From CAZTWC01 sp964617105 [NCBI: uncultured Myxococcia bacterium] (GTDB taxonomy: Bacteria; CAZTWC01): a stretch of DNA of 35,599 nucleotides. The stretch covers positions 267-35,865 of the forward strand of contig CAZTWC010000007.1 of NCBI GenBank assembly GCA_964617105.1. Direction: 5' to 3'. The notes beneath the pieces were generated by a model. It did no database searches, was not told the origin of the DNA, and was given only the letters and a program-made list of their open reading frames with translations. Below are positions 17,365 through 25,250 of the stretch, in pieces. Numbering within the stretch: the stretch's first letter is position 1; every line of letters begins with the position of its first letter. The position numbers and the translations under genes were made by a program.

Positions 17365-18204
17365 TTACTGTAGTTGGAGTTTGTCTCTTAGGTGCTTTAG
17401 CGTATTGATCAACGAGGTGTGGCCCGAGTTTGTGGCGGAAATTTTAAATAGGGGAAAGGCCCCCAAAAGAGATATATCGCCATACAAGTCGAGAATTTTG
17501 TGGCGTATAGGTTCCTGGTCCAGTCGAAAACCACTTGTATTAATTGGCCGGCCATCATTGTTCAGCACCAGGGCATTGTTTAAAGAGCCGCCTTTTATCA
17601 GATTTTGACGTCTCATCTTATCTATATCGTGGAAAAAGCAATAGGTTCTGGCCAGGCAGATCTGTTGCAGGTAGTTACTGGTGGAAAAATCCATAGAATA
17701 TTGCTGCTCGATTTGCCCGAAAGATTTTACTGCTACTGTAAAATTGTTGGCAGGAGAAAATTCAAATTTGGCGCCTTTTTTGTCTTCATAAAAAGGGGGG
17801 ATTTTTTTTTCACAAGTAAGAATTTTTTTGGGTGAATTCTGGCATTTAAGCCCAACCCGATTAATTTCAGAGGCAAAAAAAAGGGATGATCCGTCCATTA
17901 TAGGAATTTCCGGTCCATCCACTTTAATCAAGGCATTGTCCACGGCTAAACCAAAGAGAGCCGAGAGGATATGTTCGACCGTGTGGACCATAAAATGGTT
18001 GTTGCCCAGGGTAGTGCAAAGAGAAGTTGAGATCACCCGGTCCAGATTACCGGGGCAATGATGCCACTTATTGTTTACTTGAACCGCTAAAATAAAGCCA
18101 GAGTTTTCATCCAAAGGTTCAACTCTAACGGCAGTTTTTATGCCGGTATGAAGACCAATGCCAGAGAAACTTATGGAATCTTTAAGGGTGTGTTGATTGG
18201 TCAT
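17365..18204 (-). CDS. lpxC: UDP-3-O-acyl-N-acetylglucosamine deacetylase
   Basis: 279 aa, zinc enzyme of the first committed step of lipid A synthesis. The zinc ligands and catalytic residues are visible: TVEHILSAL (E77, H78), HKILDLYGD (H235, D239) and SGHTSL (H262). SFSGIGLHTG near the start and PEIPIMDGSS in the middle are family signatures. It is somewhat shorter than the 305-residue E. coli enzyme but has all the key parts. GAGGT is four bases before the ATG. It lies 28 bp after the hydrogenase maturation protease gene, at the end of that minus-strand run. Confidence 0.96.
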   Translation of the reverse strand: MTNQHTLKDSISFSGIGLHTGIKTAVRVEPLDENSGFILAVQVNNKWHHCPGNLDRVISTSLCTTLGNNHFMVHTVEHILSALFGLAVDNALIKVDGPEIPIMDGSSLFFASEINRVGLKCQNSPKKILTCEKKIPPFYEDKKGAKFEFSPANNFTVAVKSFGQIEQQYSMDFSTSNYLQQICLARTYCFFHDIDKMRRQNLIKGGSLNNALVLNNDGRPINTSGFRLDQEPIRHKILDLYGDISLLGAFPLFKISATNSGHTSLINTLKHLRDKLQLQ

Positions 18205-18232
18205 TTTAACCTCGAAAAGAAATAATCTGGTT

Positions 18233-18706
18233 TTAGGGTCTCAAAATCTTTCCTTTAATCTCCTCTAATATAGGCGAAATAGATTTTTCAATTTCCGGGG
18301 AAAATTCAAAGCCAAAATCTTGAAACTCTTTGATCTCCACCGCAAAGATAGTAACTTTTTGCGGTAAAGGCAGTTGAGCCTGTTGTCCCATAGTAAAGAT
18401 GTGACCAAAAGTGGTGTGGTGTGGGGAAGTCTTATAGGTTGCGCCGGTTAGAATTTGGGGTAATTGGAGTTTAGATATGGTGCCGGGTGGATGTTTGCCG
18501 CTGACCATACTGTCGATGACCACCAGGTTTTGATAACCGCATATTAAATCCAAAAGAGCCATCCCCGCTTCACCAGAAGCGATAAATTCCCATTCGGTTA
18601 AGCGGGAGATCTGCTCATCTTTTTCCAGTTTTTCACATAGGAAAATCCCAATGCCATCGTCCTGACGGATGGGATTTCCCAGTCCTAGTACTAAATTTGA
18701 GGCCAT
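18233..18706 (-). CDS. [NiFe] hydrogenase maturation endopeptidase
   Basis: 157 aa, HyaD/HycI/FrcD-type protease that trims the C-terminus of the hydrogenase large subunit after nickel insertion. The opening LGLGNPIRQDDGIG is the family signature and contains the first nickel-binding acidic residue. VVIDSMVSGKHPPGT and the HHTTFGH segment supply the remaining acidic and histidine ligand regions. It starts one base after the stop of the large-subunit gene, which is its expected substrate. Cytoplasmic. Confidence 0.92.
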   Translation of the reverse strand: MASNLVLGLGNPIRQDDGIGIFLCEKLEKDEQISRLTEWEFIASGEAGMALLDLICGYQNLVVIDSMVSGKHPPGTISKLQLPQILTGATYKTSPHHTTFGHIFTMGQQAQLPLPQKVTIFAVEIKEFQDFGFEFSPEIEKSISPILEEIKGKILRP

Positions 18707-18707
18707 C

Positions 18708-20174
18708 TCAGCCCTGTTGATCGTGCCAGATCACCTGGCCGTCTTTGGCCTGGACTTCAACTTGCAGCCTGGTTTCTCCGGGCAAAGAGTGGGTGGCGCA
18801 GGCAAAACATGGGTCATAGGCTCTAAAGGCCATCTCTACCATGTTGAGCAAGCCATCGGACACATTGCCTTTTTGAATAAGTTTTTTGGCTGCTTTTTCA
18901 ATGGACATGCATATAGCCGCCGCATTATTAACCGTGGCCACAATCAGGTTGACGTCGGTTAAAACACCTTTTTCATCGGTTTTATAATGGTGAATCAGAG
19001 TCCCCCGCGGGGCTTCCACCACGCCGATACCCTCCACCGGTTTTTCGGTGGGCACAGTTCTAACCACCGGATTGGTGAGTTCGGGATGCTCAGCCAATTG
19101 CTGCACGGTTTCCGCCGCATTCAACAGTTCGATCAACCTGGTCCAGTGATAGGCCAGAGTATGGTGAGCCGGCCGGCCGCCCAGGATTTCGTACATAGCT
19201 TTGCGTTCTGCTTCAGCGCCTTCGGTGCTCATGGATTCACAAGCATTTACTCTTCCCAGGGGAGCCACCCGGTAAATTCCACTATCCGGGCCGTCCACAA
19301 ACCCCTTCCAGCCGATTTGTTTCAAAAAGGGAAACTTGATGTAACTCCAGGGTTCCACATGCTCGGCAATGTGGTCGGTGTACTGATCCACGCTGAACTT
19401 GGCGATTTCATTGGCCTGCTGATTCACCACTCGGATTTTACCATCGTAATAGTCGGCCTGGTTTTGGTCATTTACCAGTCCCATGTAGTGAGTCTGATGG
19501 TAGTAGAGGTCTTGATCCACCACCACGTCAACGTAATCTTTGTTTTTTAATACAATGTCCCGGAAGATATCCAGAGAGAATTTGGCAAAGTCAACCCCCC
19601 GCAGGGCTACGCCTTTGATAAAGGTTCGGTCATCTTCGGTCAGGGCTTTGGAAACACCGCCGGGCAGACCGCAGGTGGGGTGAACCACTTTACCGCCGAT
19701 CATGGTCATAATCTGCCGGAACTCTTTTCTGGTCTGGATCACTTTGACGGCATTCTCCATCCCCACTTTGCCGATTACCCCGAGGATATTACGCTCGGCT
19801 GCCGGCGCCTGGGGTCCCACCACGAAATCGGGTCCGCCCAGGAAGAAAAAATGGAGGGCATGGTCTTCCACAAAAAAGGCGTTGTACATCAGCCGGCGTA
19901 TTAGTTTGGCTGAAAGGGGTGGATCTACTTTGTATAGACTATCCAGAGTTTTGGTAGCCGCCATATGGTGAGCAGTGGGGCAGACACCACAGATCATGGT
20001 GGTGATGCGCGGCATCTCTTCTGCCGGTCTGTCCACGCAAAACTGTTCAAAACCCCGGAACTCGGGAATTTGAAAGGCAGCGTGCTCGACATCACCGTTA
20101 TCATCTAAAAATATCGATATTTTGCCGTGACCTTCCAGTCTGGTAATCGGATCAATTGTTATTGTCTTGGCCAT
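18708..20174 (-). CDS. mvhA: [NiFe] hydrogenase large subunit, MvhA-type (group 3)
   Basis: 488 aa, catalytic subunit holding the NiFe site. The N-terminal nickel motif is ICGVCPTAHH (C62, C65), after ITRLEGHGKI. The C-terminal one is DPCFACATH (C456, C459, H462). Twenty-six residues follow H462, fitting the peptide removed by the maturation protease encoded next. RGFEQFCVDRPAEEMPRI and the DPxxxxT-G-type start resemble F420-non-reducing hydrogenases (Mvh, group 3c), which oxidise hydrogen in the cytoplasm. GAGG is seven bases upstream of the ATG. mvhG lies directly upstream. Confidence 0.94.
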   Translation of the reverse strand: MAKTITIDPITRLEGHGKISIFLDDNGDVEHAAFQIPEFRGFEQFCVDRPAEEMPRITTMICGVCPTAHHMAATKTLDSLYKVDPPLSAKLIRRLMYNAFFVEDHALHFFFLGGPDFVVGPQAPAAERNILGVIGKVGMENAVKVIQTRKEFRQIMTMIGGKVVHPTCGLPGGVSKALTEDDRTFIKGVALRGVDFAKFSLDIFRDIVLKNKDYVDVVVDQDLYYHQTHYMGLVNDQNQADYYDGKIRVVNQQANEIAKFSVDQYTDHIAEHVEPWSYIKFPFLKQIGWKGFVDGPDSGIYRVAPLGRVNACESMSTEGAEAERKAMYEILGGRPAHHTLAYHWTRLIELLNAAETVQQLAEHPELTNPVVRTVPTEKPVEGIGVVEAPRGTLIHHYKTDEKGVLTDVNLIVATVNNAAAICMSIEKAAKKLIQKGNVSDGLLNMVEMAFRAYDPCFACATHSLPGETRLQVEVQAKDGQVIWHDQQG

Positions 20175-20183
20175 AATATTACC

Positions 20184-21146
20184 TCATTTAGTTTTTGCTT
20201 TTCCCAGCAAAGATGCCGGCAGTCCGTAACGGTAAAAAGTCCCCGCAGGATCAGGAATAGTTTCAATGATTCTTTCTATCTCTTCGGGGTCGTTGCTGTC
20301 AATGATGGAAGCCACAGCACTCATAGCACTGGCGCCGTGGTCAGTGACATTGTCAAGAGGACCGTAGCAGCCGCTGCAGGGCATGTTGACGTTGATACAT
20401 TTTTCTTCACAACCGCCTCTGGTGGCCAGCCCCATGCAGATGATGCCGTCCAGCAAAAAGCAGCGATCAGTGTTTAAGTCCACATCCCAGTAACGCTGAA
20501 ATTTTTCTATTTTTAACTTGTCCGGCTTGGTTTTATTGCGTGGACAGGTTTCGCAGAGTGCCTTTTTAGAACCGATAACACTGCCGGCCGGTGGAAGTTT
20601 ATTTTCTACAATAGCGGTAAAAGCGGCAAGGAGGTTATGGGGCTGTGGAGGGCAACCGGGTATATAGTAGTCCACATGCACCACCTGGTCCAGGGTTTTT
20701 ACCCACTGGTAAAATTCCGGCAATTTAATAGATTTGTTGCGGAATTGACTTTGAGTAAGGGGCCTGGTGTTTTCTGGATTGTCCAAAGTTGGCACCTTTT
20801 CGTAGGCAGTCTTCAGGCAGGCTTTACCGCCATGAAAATTGGCCAGCCCGGGGATTCCACCCTGGTGAGCGCAGGCGCCGAAAGCTATCAGCACCTTTGA
20901 CTTGCACCTGAGTAGTTTGGCGATCTCTTCCTGCTCATCCAGCCGGATGGCGCCGTTGAGAAAACAAACATCAATATGGCCGTCAGGCATATTTTCCACA
21001 TCAGAATATTTAAAATCCAGGGCAACCGGCCAAAAAAGAATATCCGCTTTTTCCACCACATCCAGGATGGCTTCATTCAGATCCACCACCGTCTCTTCAC
21101 ACCCGCCACAACTTGAGCACCAATAGAATGCTATTTTTAATTTCAT
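20184..21146 (-). CDS. mvhG: [NiFe] hydrogenase small subunit, MvhG-type
   Basis: 320 aa, the iron-sulfur electron-transfer partner of MvhA. The proximal cluster motif CSSCGGCEE is at 10-18, with AFGACAHQGGIPG and PGCPPQPHN supplying further ligands. The C-terminal part has additional cysteine groups (CETCPRNKT, CMGLATRGGCEEKCI, CSGCYGP) for the medial and distal clusters. No twin-arginine signal peptide is present, so the enzyme is cytoplasmic, as for group 3 hydrogenases. AGGAG is six bases upstream of the ATG. Confidence 0.94.
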   Translation of the reverse strand: MKLKIAFYWCSSCGGCEETVVDLNEAILDVVEKADILFWPVALDFKYSDVENMPDGHIDVCFLNGAIRLDEQEEIAKLLRCKSKVLIAFGACAHQGGIPGLANFHGGKACLKTAYEKVPTLDNPENTRPLTQSQFRNKSIKLPEFYQWVKTLDQVVHVDYYIPGCPPQPHNLLAAFTAIVENKLPPAGSVIGSKKALCETCPRNKTKPDKLKIEKFQRYWDVDLNTDRCFLLDGIICMGLATRGGCEEKCINVNMPCSGCYGPLDNVTDHGASAMSAVASIIDSNDPEEIERIIETIPDPAGTFYRYGLPASLLGKAKTK

Positions 21147-21155
21147 AAAATACTC

Positions 21156-21564
21156 CTAACCCTGATTAAAGGGGCCCAACTTGATAAGTTGTTCCCGCAT
21201 ATCTTTGACCACCTGGACAAATTTGTCCGCCTCTGAGGCTGAAACCCAATCCAGCCTGATTCTTCCCTTTTCTATATTCAATTGGGAGAGCACTTTTTCG
21301 GTCATTTTATGACGGCGCAGGGCTTTGTAGTTTCCCTCCTTGTAGTGACAGTCACCCGGGTGGCATCCTAAAATGAGCACCCCGTCTGCTCCTTCGCTAA
21401 AAGCCTTGAGCACAAACTGAGGTTCAACTCTTCCAGAGCACATTACCCTGACCGGAATCAGGTTGGCCGGAATCTCATGCCGCCGGCTACCGGCCAGATC
21501 CGCACCGGCATTAGGAACACCAGTTGCATAAAAAGCCTACAATTTTTGGTTCAAAATCGTTCAT
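21156..21564 (-). CDS. mvhD: MvhD-type hydrogenase iron-sulfur subunit, interrupted by a +1 frameshift
   Basis: MvhD links Mvh hydrogenase to HdrA through a [2Fe-2S] cluster. The reading starts at the ATG at 21564 (GGGAG eight bases upstream): MNDFEPKIVGFLCNWCS, then meets TAA at 21511-21513. Reading on with one base skipped in the TAAT at 21510-21513 restores the family sequence, AGADLAGSRR...VRVMCSGRVEP, then ILGCHPGDCHYKEGN and on to the stop at 21156. The rejoined product is about 135 aa, the usual length. Dropping one A would give TAT (Tyr), the usual residue after CNWCS. The sequence is conserved on both sides of the break, which points to a sequencing error, a very recent mutation or recoding. 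Confidence 0.85.
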
Positions 21565-21592
21565 TAAGATTACTCCCGTATGTATAATCGGT

Positions 21593-23551
21593 TTATTCCT
21601 GCAAACTACCAGAAATTTCCGCCATGATTTGAGTATCAGTAAAATGCCGGTTGGTGATAGCACCAGAGGGACAGGCTGGAGTGCACGTACCGCAACCATG
21701 GCATAGAACTTCTGTAACCAGTGAAACCTCTTTCTCCTGGTCAAAGGTGATGGCATCGTAGGGGCAGGTAATGATACAGGTTTTACAACCACTGCAAAGA
21801 TCTTCGTCTATTTCGCTAGTGGTCACTTCCATGGTTAATTTTTGACCGGGCACAATGGAAGAGAGGACTTTGCCGGCGCTTGCCTCGGCCTGGGCAACAG
21901 CGCCTTCTATTCCAATCGGTCCGGCGGCCGCTCCCACTACCATGATCCCTTTCAATAATGAAGATACCGGGTCAAGTTTGTTGTGTTCTGTTTCTACAAA
22001 ACCTCTCTGGTCCGGCTCCATTTTCAGCAGGTCGAATATCTGTTTGCTCCCTTTGGAAGAAGCCATACCGCCGTTTAAAATAACCAGGTCGCTGGTCAGA
22101 GTTTTTTCCTGGCCCCTGGATTGGAAGGCGATTTGATAATTTCCGTTGTCACCGCCATTGGCCGACCTTACATTAATAGATTTTAGATTGTCCAGCCGGA
22201 TAAACTGAATATTGCTGTTGTTTGCCAGCGAGGCCTTGAATTTTTGGGCCCCGACTCCGGGCAGGCACCAGTCCAGAACCAGGTGATTAACTTTGGTCTG
22301 TGGCAGTTTTTTATCAATAAGTTTAGCGTATTTCAAGGCGGTGAGGCAGCAAGTGCCAGAGCAGTAGTCCAAATGTTCATCGTCTCTGGAACCGGCGCAA
22401 TGAATAATGGTTACCTCTTGCGGCTCCGAGCCATCTTGTTTTTTTATTTCACCATTGGTGGGTCCACTACTGGAAAGAATCCGTTCAAACTGGAGGCCGG
22501 AGTAAACGTCCTGGTATTTACTACCAAGTGCCGGTATTTTGTCCAGGTCAAAGGAATCGAAACCAGTGGCTACTACAATTGCGCCCACGTTTAGTTCGTG
22601 TAAAATATCTTTTTGCTCAAAATCAAAAGCGGCAAAGGGGCATATCTCTTCACACTTGTTACACTCCTCACCCTTGAAGCGCAGGCAGTTTTCCTTGTCA
22701 ATAATAGGAATATTGGGCAATGAACCAATAAAAGGAACATAAATCGCTTTACGCTCAGACATGCCAAAGTCGATTTTATTAGGCACCGAAACCGGGCAGG
22801 GTTCATAGCAGGCCGAGCAGCCAATGCAGGCCTCCCTAATCACATAGTCCGCTTTTTTAACCACATTTACTATAAAATTACCATACGAACCTACCACTTT
22901 TTGCAGTTCACTGTTGACCAGTATTTGGATATTGTCGTGGTGAAGCACTTTGTCCAGTTTCTCTTCCAACATACAGGTAGCGCACTCCATATTGGGATAG
23001 ACTTCTTCGTAAGTAGTGACTTTACCGCCAATATAGGAGTTTTTTTCTAGCAGATAAACCTGGCGCCCGCTGTCTGCCATCAAGAGCGCGGCTTCTATGC
23101 CCGCTATTCCGCCGCCCACTACCAGCACGTTGGTACAGGCATCGATCTTTTTGACTACAAAAGCCACTTGATTATTGGTTCTTTCAATGGCTCCCTGGAT
23201 CATCCGCTTCGCTTTTAGGGTGGCCTTTTCCGCATCACTGTGCATCCAGGCGCACTGTTCTCTGATATTGACTAGTTGAAAGAGATAAGGGTTCAGTTCC
23301 GCCTCTTCACATACTTTTTTAAAAGTATGCTCATGTTGTTTGGGGGAGCAGGCTGCTATTACAAATCTGTCGTAGTTGCCATCAACCAGGTTATCCTTCA
23401 GCCAAACCTTTCCCTCTTCACCGCAAAGTAATTCGTGGGTAAATACATCCACCTGATCGGCAGCAGTAAAATATTGCTGTAATTTATCCAGGGCCAGGTT
23501 GTCGGCGATATTGTTGCCGCATTCACATAAATAAACCGCTATTTTGCTCAT
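21593..23551 (-). CDS. hdrA: Heterodisulfide reductase subunit A-like flavoprotein
   Basis: 652 aa, FAD and multi-[4Fe-4S] protein that receives electrons from MvhD and, in known complexes, bifurcates them between a low-potential acceptor and HdrB. The N-terminal domain has CECGNN (9-14). The FAD dinucleotide motif GGGIAG is at 146-151, followed by MECATCMLEEKL. Ferredoxin-type clusters are CIGCSACYEPCP (242-253), a second cysteine set at 289-304, and two C-terminal clusters CSGCKTCIITCP (586-597) and CHGCGTCTPACP (617-628). GAGG is five bases before the ATG. hdrB and hdrC are not in the window. It lies between tusA and mvhD in one operon. Confidence 0.94.
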   Translation of the reverse strand: MSKIAVYLCECGNNIADNLALDKLQQYFTAADQVDVFTHELLCGEEGKVWLKDNLVDGNYDRFVIAACSPKQHEHTFKKVCEEAELNPYLFQLVNIREQCAWMHSDAEKATLKAKRMIQGAIERTNNQVAFVVKKIDACTNVLVVGGGIAGIEAALLMADSGRQVYLLEKNSYIGGKVTTYEEVYPNMECATCMLEEKLDKVLHHDNIQILVNSELQKVVGSYGNFIVNVVKKADYVIREACIGCSACYEPCPVSVPNKIDFGMSERKAIYVPFIGSLPNIPIIDKENCLRFKGEECNKCEEICPFAAFDFEQKDILHELNVGAIVVATGFDSFDLDKIPALGSKYQDVYSGLQFERILSSSGPTNGEIKKQDGSEPQEVTIIHCAGSRDDEHLDYCSGTCCLTALKYAKLIDKKLPQTKVNHLVLDWCLPGVGAQKFKASLANNSNIQFIRLDNLKSINVRSANGGDNGNYQIAFQSRGQEKTLTSDLVILNGGMASSKGSKQIFDLLKMEPDQRGFVETEHNKLDPVSSLLKGIMVVGAAAGPIGIEGAVAQAEASAGKVLSSIVPGQKLTMEVTTSEIDEDLCSGCKTCIITCPYDAITFDQEKEVSLVTEVLCHGCGTCTPACPSGAITNRHFTDTQIMAEISGSLQE

Positions 23552-23633
23552 TCTAGCCTCATATTATTAATGGAGTTTATAAACTGGAGTTGTTTAGGGC
23601 ATTTTGGTGCTGTAATCTCACCCAATGTCTGGT

Positions 23634-23858
23634 TCAGATTTTGATTTGGGCAGTAAATTTGCCACCTCCATCATCGCGACAAAAGAGCAAACTCTTTTTC
23701 ATCCGGGAACACCAGGCCTCCACGTCATGCTTGAAGGTAGGGCAGTCACCGAGAATTTCCAAAGTATCACCACCATTCATGGTCGGCACTTTGGCAGAAA
23801 TTTTTAAAATCGGTTGGGGGCACTTCAATCCTAAACAGTCTAATATTTCCTGAGCCAT
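23634..23858 (-). CDS. TusA/SirA-family sulfur carrier-like protein
   Basis: 74 aa. LDCLGLKCPQPILK carries the family's CPxP active-site motif with C13, the cysteine that holds persulfide sulfur in TusA. An extra C8 and two later cysteines (in GDCPTF and EAWCSR) are present. TusA-type proteins relay sulfur in the cytoplasm. In sulfur-metabolising bacteria they are often encoded beside hdr-like genes. Here it is the first gene of the hdrA-mvhDGA operon, about 80 bp before hdrA. GGAG lies a few bases before the ATG. It could act as a sulfur donor or acceptor for the complex, which is inference. Confidence 0.88.
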   Translation of the reverse strand: MAQEILDCLGLKCPQPILKISAKVPTMNGGDTLEILGDCPTFKHDVEAWCSRMKKSLLFCRDDGGGKFTAQIKI

Positions 23859-23905
23859 TATTTTCTCCTTTTCAAGCCTTTTCGATTGAGCACAAATTTA
23901 TTTAG

Positions 23906-23934
23906 ATTATTATAAAAAGTTCACTTTTTTTCAA
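23906..23934 (-). promoter_or_regulatory. Possible promoter of the tusA-hdrA-mvh operon
   Basis: On the minus strand, TTGAAA (23929-23934) is a -35 candidate and AATAAT (23906-23911) a -10 candidate with 17 bp between. A perfect TATAAT at 23909-23914 lies only 14 bp away. The region overlaps a low-GC hairpin. Confidence 0.4.
23914..23929. terminator. AT-rich hairpin between the HD-GYP gene and tusA
   Basis: AAAAAGT (23914-23920) and ACTTTTT (23923-23929) are a perfect 7-bp inverted repeat, about 25 bp past the HD-GYP gene stop and flanked by A and T runs. It could be a weak terminator of that gene, but it overlaps the tusA promoter candidate. Confidence 0.35.
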
Positions 23935-23951
23935 GTTATTTTTTTGTTTTT

Positions 23952-25034
23952 TTAGGAGTACTCTTCAATCATCTCCATCAGGATATCTTCGTTGTTCTGG
24001 ATGGTTTGGTAAAAGGCGTTTACCACCTGGCCGTCAAACTGAACTTGGCAACTTTTTTGTAATTGCGCCATAGCCTCAGGTTGATTCATTTTTTTGCCGT
24101 ACCGGTTGGTGGTCATGGCGTCAAAGGCGTTGGCCACCGCCAATATCCTGGATATAAGAGGAATCTCATCGCCGGCTAACCCGTTGGGAAACCCCCCGCC
24201 GTTGTAGTATTCGTTCAAATGGGTGATGGCCGGGATTATTTTGGTAAAGGGTTTAATTTTGGCTAATATCCTGGTGCCGTTTTCAATCGCCTGGACTATT
24301 TGGGAAAAATCAGACCGATCCAGGGGCGGGGGTTTGGTAAGGATATTTTCAGCCAGAGATATTTTGCCGATATCGTGGAGAAGAGCGGCCAACTGCAGAT
24401 TTTCGCGAAAACTGCGATCAAAACTATAGCCGTCTTCCATCTCCAGTTGATTAAGTATGTAGAGGGAATAGATATGAACCCGTTTAGCATGGGCAGAGAG
24501 GGTAATATCTTTTAAATCCAATATTTCCAGCAGGGTGCTGACCACGTTGATAAAGGTTAATTGCCTTTCCCGCTTGGCTATTACCTGTTGTTCCTTTACC
24601 GAGAGATAGTTGACTATGCTTTCTAAAAACAGGATATCCTCCTGGCTGTAATCGAGGTTTTCCGCTTTAGCCGCCAGGAACATATAGCGGCATTTTCTTT
24701 CATCAGCCAGAGGAAAAGGGATGACATGCAGATTAGCCAGTCGTTTTTGATTGTTTCGGTCAATTAGGGGAAAATTTTCCAGGCAGCAGTAGTTATGGTC
24801 ATCCGTTTTGTGAAAAGATAAGTAGTGCAGCGCCGATTCCACATCCAGAAGCCTGCAATTGCCTCTCTGGTTTTTTATCGAGTATTGGAGGTAATTATCG
24901 CCTGCTTGTAAGATAATAATAAAATCGGGGTTAAAATTGTTTTCCAACTGCTCCAGAACATACCGGTAAAGGTGTTCCAGAGTGGAAACTTTGTTTAGAT
25001 TTAGATATATATTTTTTAATTTGTCCAACAGCAT
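23952..25034 (-). CDS. HD-GYP domain protein with an N-terminal sensor region
   Basis: 360 aa, probable cyclic-di-GMP phosphodiesterase. Residues about 1-155 form a GAF-like sensory region. The HD-GYP domain follows: ALLHDIGKISL carries the HD metal pair, then HLNEYYNGGGFPNGLAGDEIPL, in which the HxxExxxGxGYP signature reads GGFP in place of GYP. ANAFDAMTTNRYGK completes the family pattern. All predicted metal ligands appear retained, so it is likely active despite the Tyr-to-Phe change. GAGGT is 10 bases before the ATG. A copy of a ~77-bp intergenic repeat ends 20 bp upstream of the gene. The signal it senses is unknown. Confidence 0.88.
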   Translation of the reverse strand: MLLDKLKNIYLNLNKVSTLEHLYRYVLEQLENNFNPDFIIILQAGDNYLQYSIKNQRGNCRLLDVESALHYLSFHKTDDHNYCCLENFPLIDRNNQKRLANLHVIPFPLADERKCRYMFLAAKAENLDYSQEDILFLESIVNYLSVKEQQVIAKRERQLTFINVVSTLLEILDLKDITLSAHAKRVHIYSLYILNQLEMEDGYSFDRSFRENLQLAALLHDIGKISLAENILTKPPPLDRSDFSQIVQAIENGTRILAKIKPFTKIIPAITHLNEYYNGGGFPNGLAGDEIPLISRILAVANAFDAMTTNRYGKKMNQPEAMAQLQKSCQVQFDGQVVNAFYQTIQNNEDILMEMIEEYS

Positions 25035-25053
25035 AATTATTTATAACCTCGTT

Positions 25054-25129
25054 AGTATTCAGTTCCTGTCCGAAACCCCCCTACGAAGTGAATTCTCGGA
25101 CGGCAGCTGTTATTTTATCATGGAAAATA
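25054..25129. repeat. Intergenic repeat, copy A
   Basis: 76 bp, related to 31662-31738. The first 20 bp match at 17 positions (AGTATT-y-AGT-k-CC-y-GTCCGA). The right part shares CGG-r-CGGCA-r-CT-r-TT, and both copies end in ATGGAAAA. It contains the inverted pair GTCCGA/TCGGAC, so the RNA or DNA could fold. It lies 20 bp upstream of the HD-GYP gene and before the gdhA promoter. Confidence 0.65.
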
Positions 25130-25163
25130 TATAGGGCAAAAAAAAAGCAAAATCTATTCATTG

Positions 25164-25192
25164 TTGACATTAATAATATGATTCAATAATAT
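25164..25192 (+). promoter_or_regulatory. Sigma70-type promoter for gdhA
   Basis: Perfect -35 TTGACA (25164-25169), 17-bp spacer, -10 TAATAT (25187-25192, 4/6). The start point would be near 25199. A 12-bp palindrome AATATTAATATT overlaps the -10 side and may be a binding site. Confidence 0.7.
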
Positions 25193-25250
25193 TAATATTT
25201 TGTTATTTTTTATGCCTATGATTTTAGGTCCTTGAATTAGGAGGGTTTCC

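Noticed and set aside
18987-19550. Long plus-strand frame of 187 codons opposite mvhA
   Set aside because: It lies fully inside the well-supported mvhA gene on the other strand, has no ribosome site and its protein resembles nothing known.
21510-21564. Selenocysteine recoding as an explanation of the mvhD stop
   Set aside because: Related archaeal subunits can hold selenocysteine, but that needs TGA in frame. Here the stop is TAA and the sequence resumes in a different frame.
21511-21792. 93-codon minus-strand frame spanning the end of hdrA and start of mvhD
   Set aside because: Only its last 17 codons are real, as the start of mvhD from 21564. The upstream part is hdrA in another frame.
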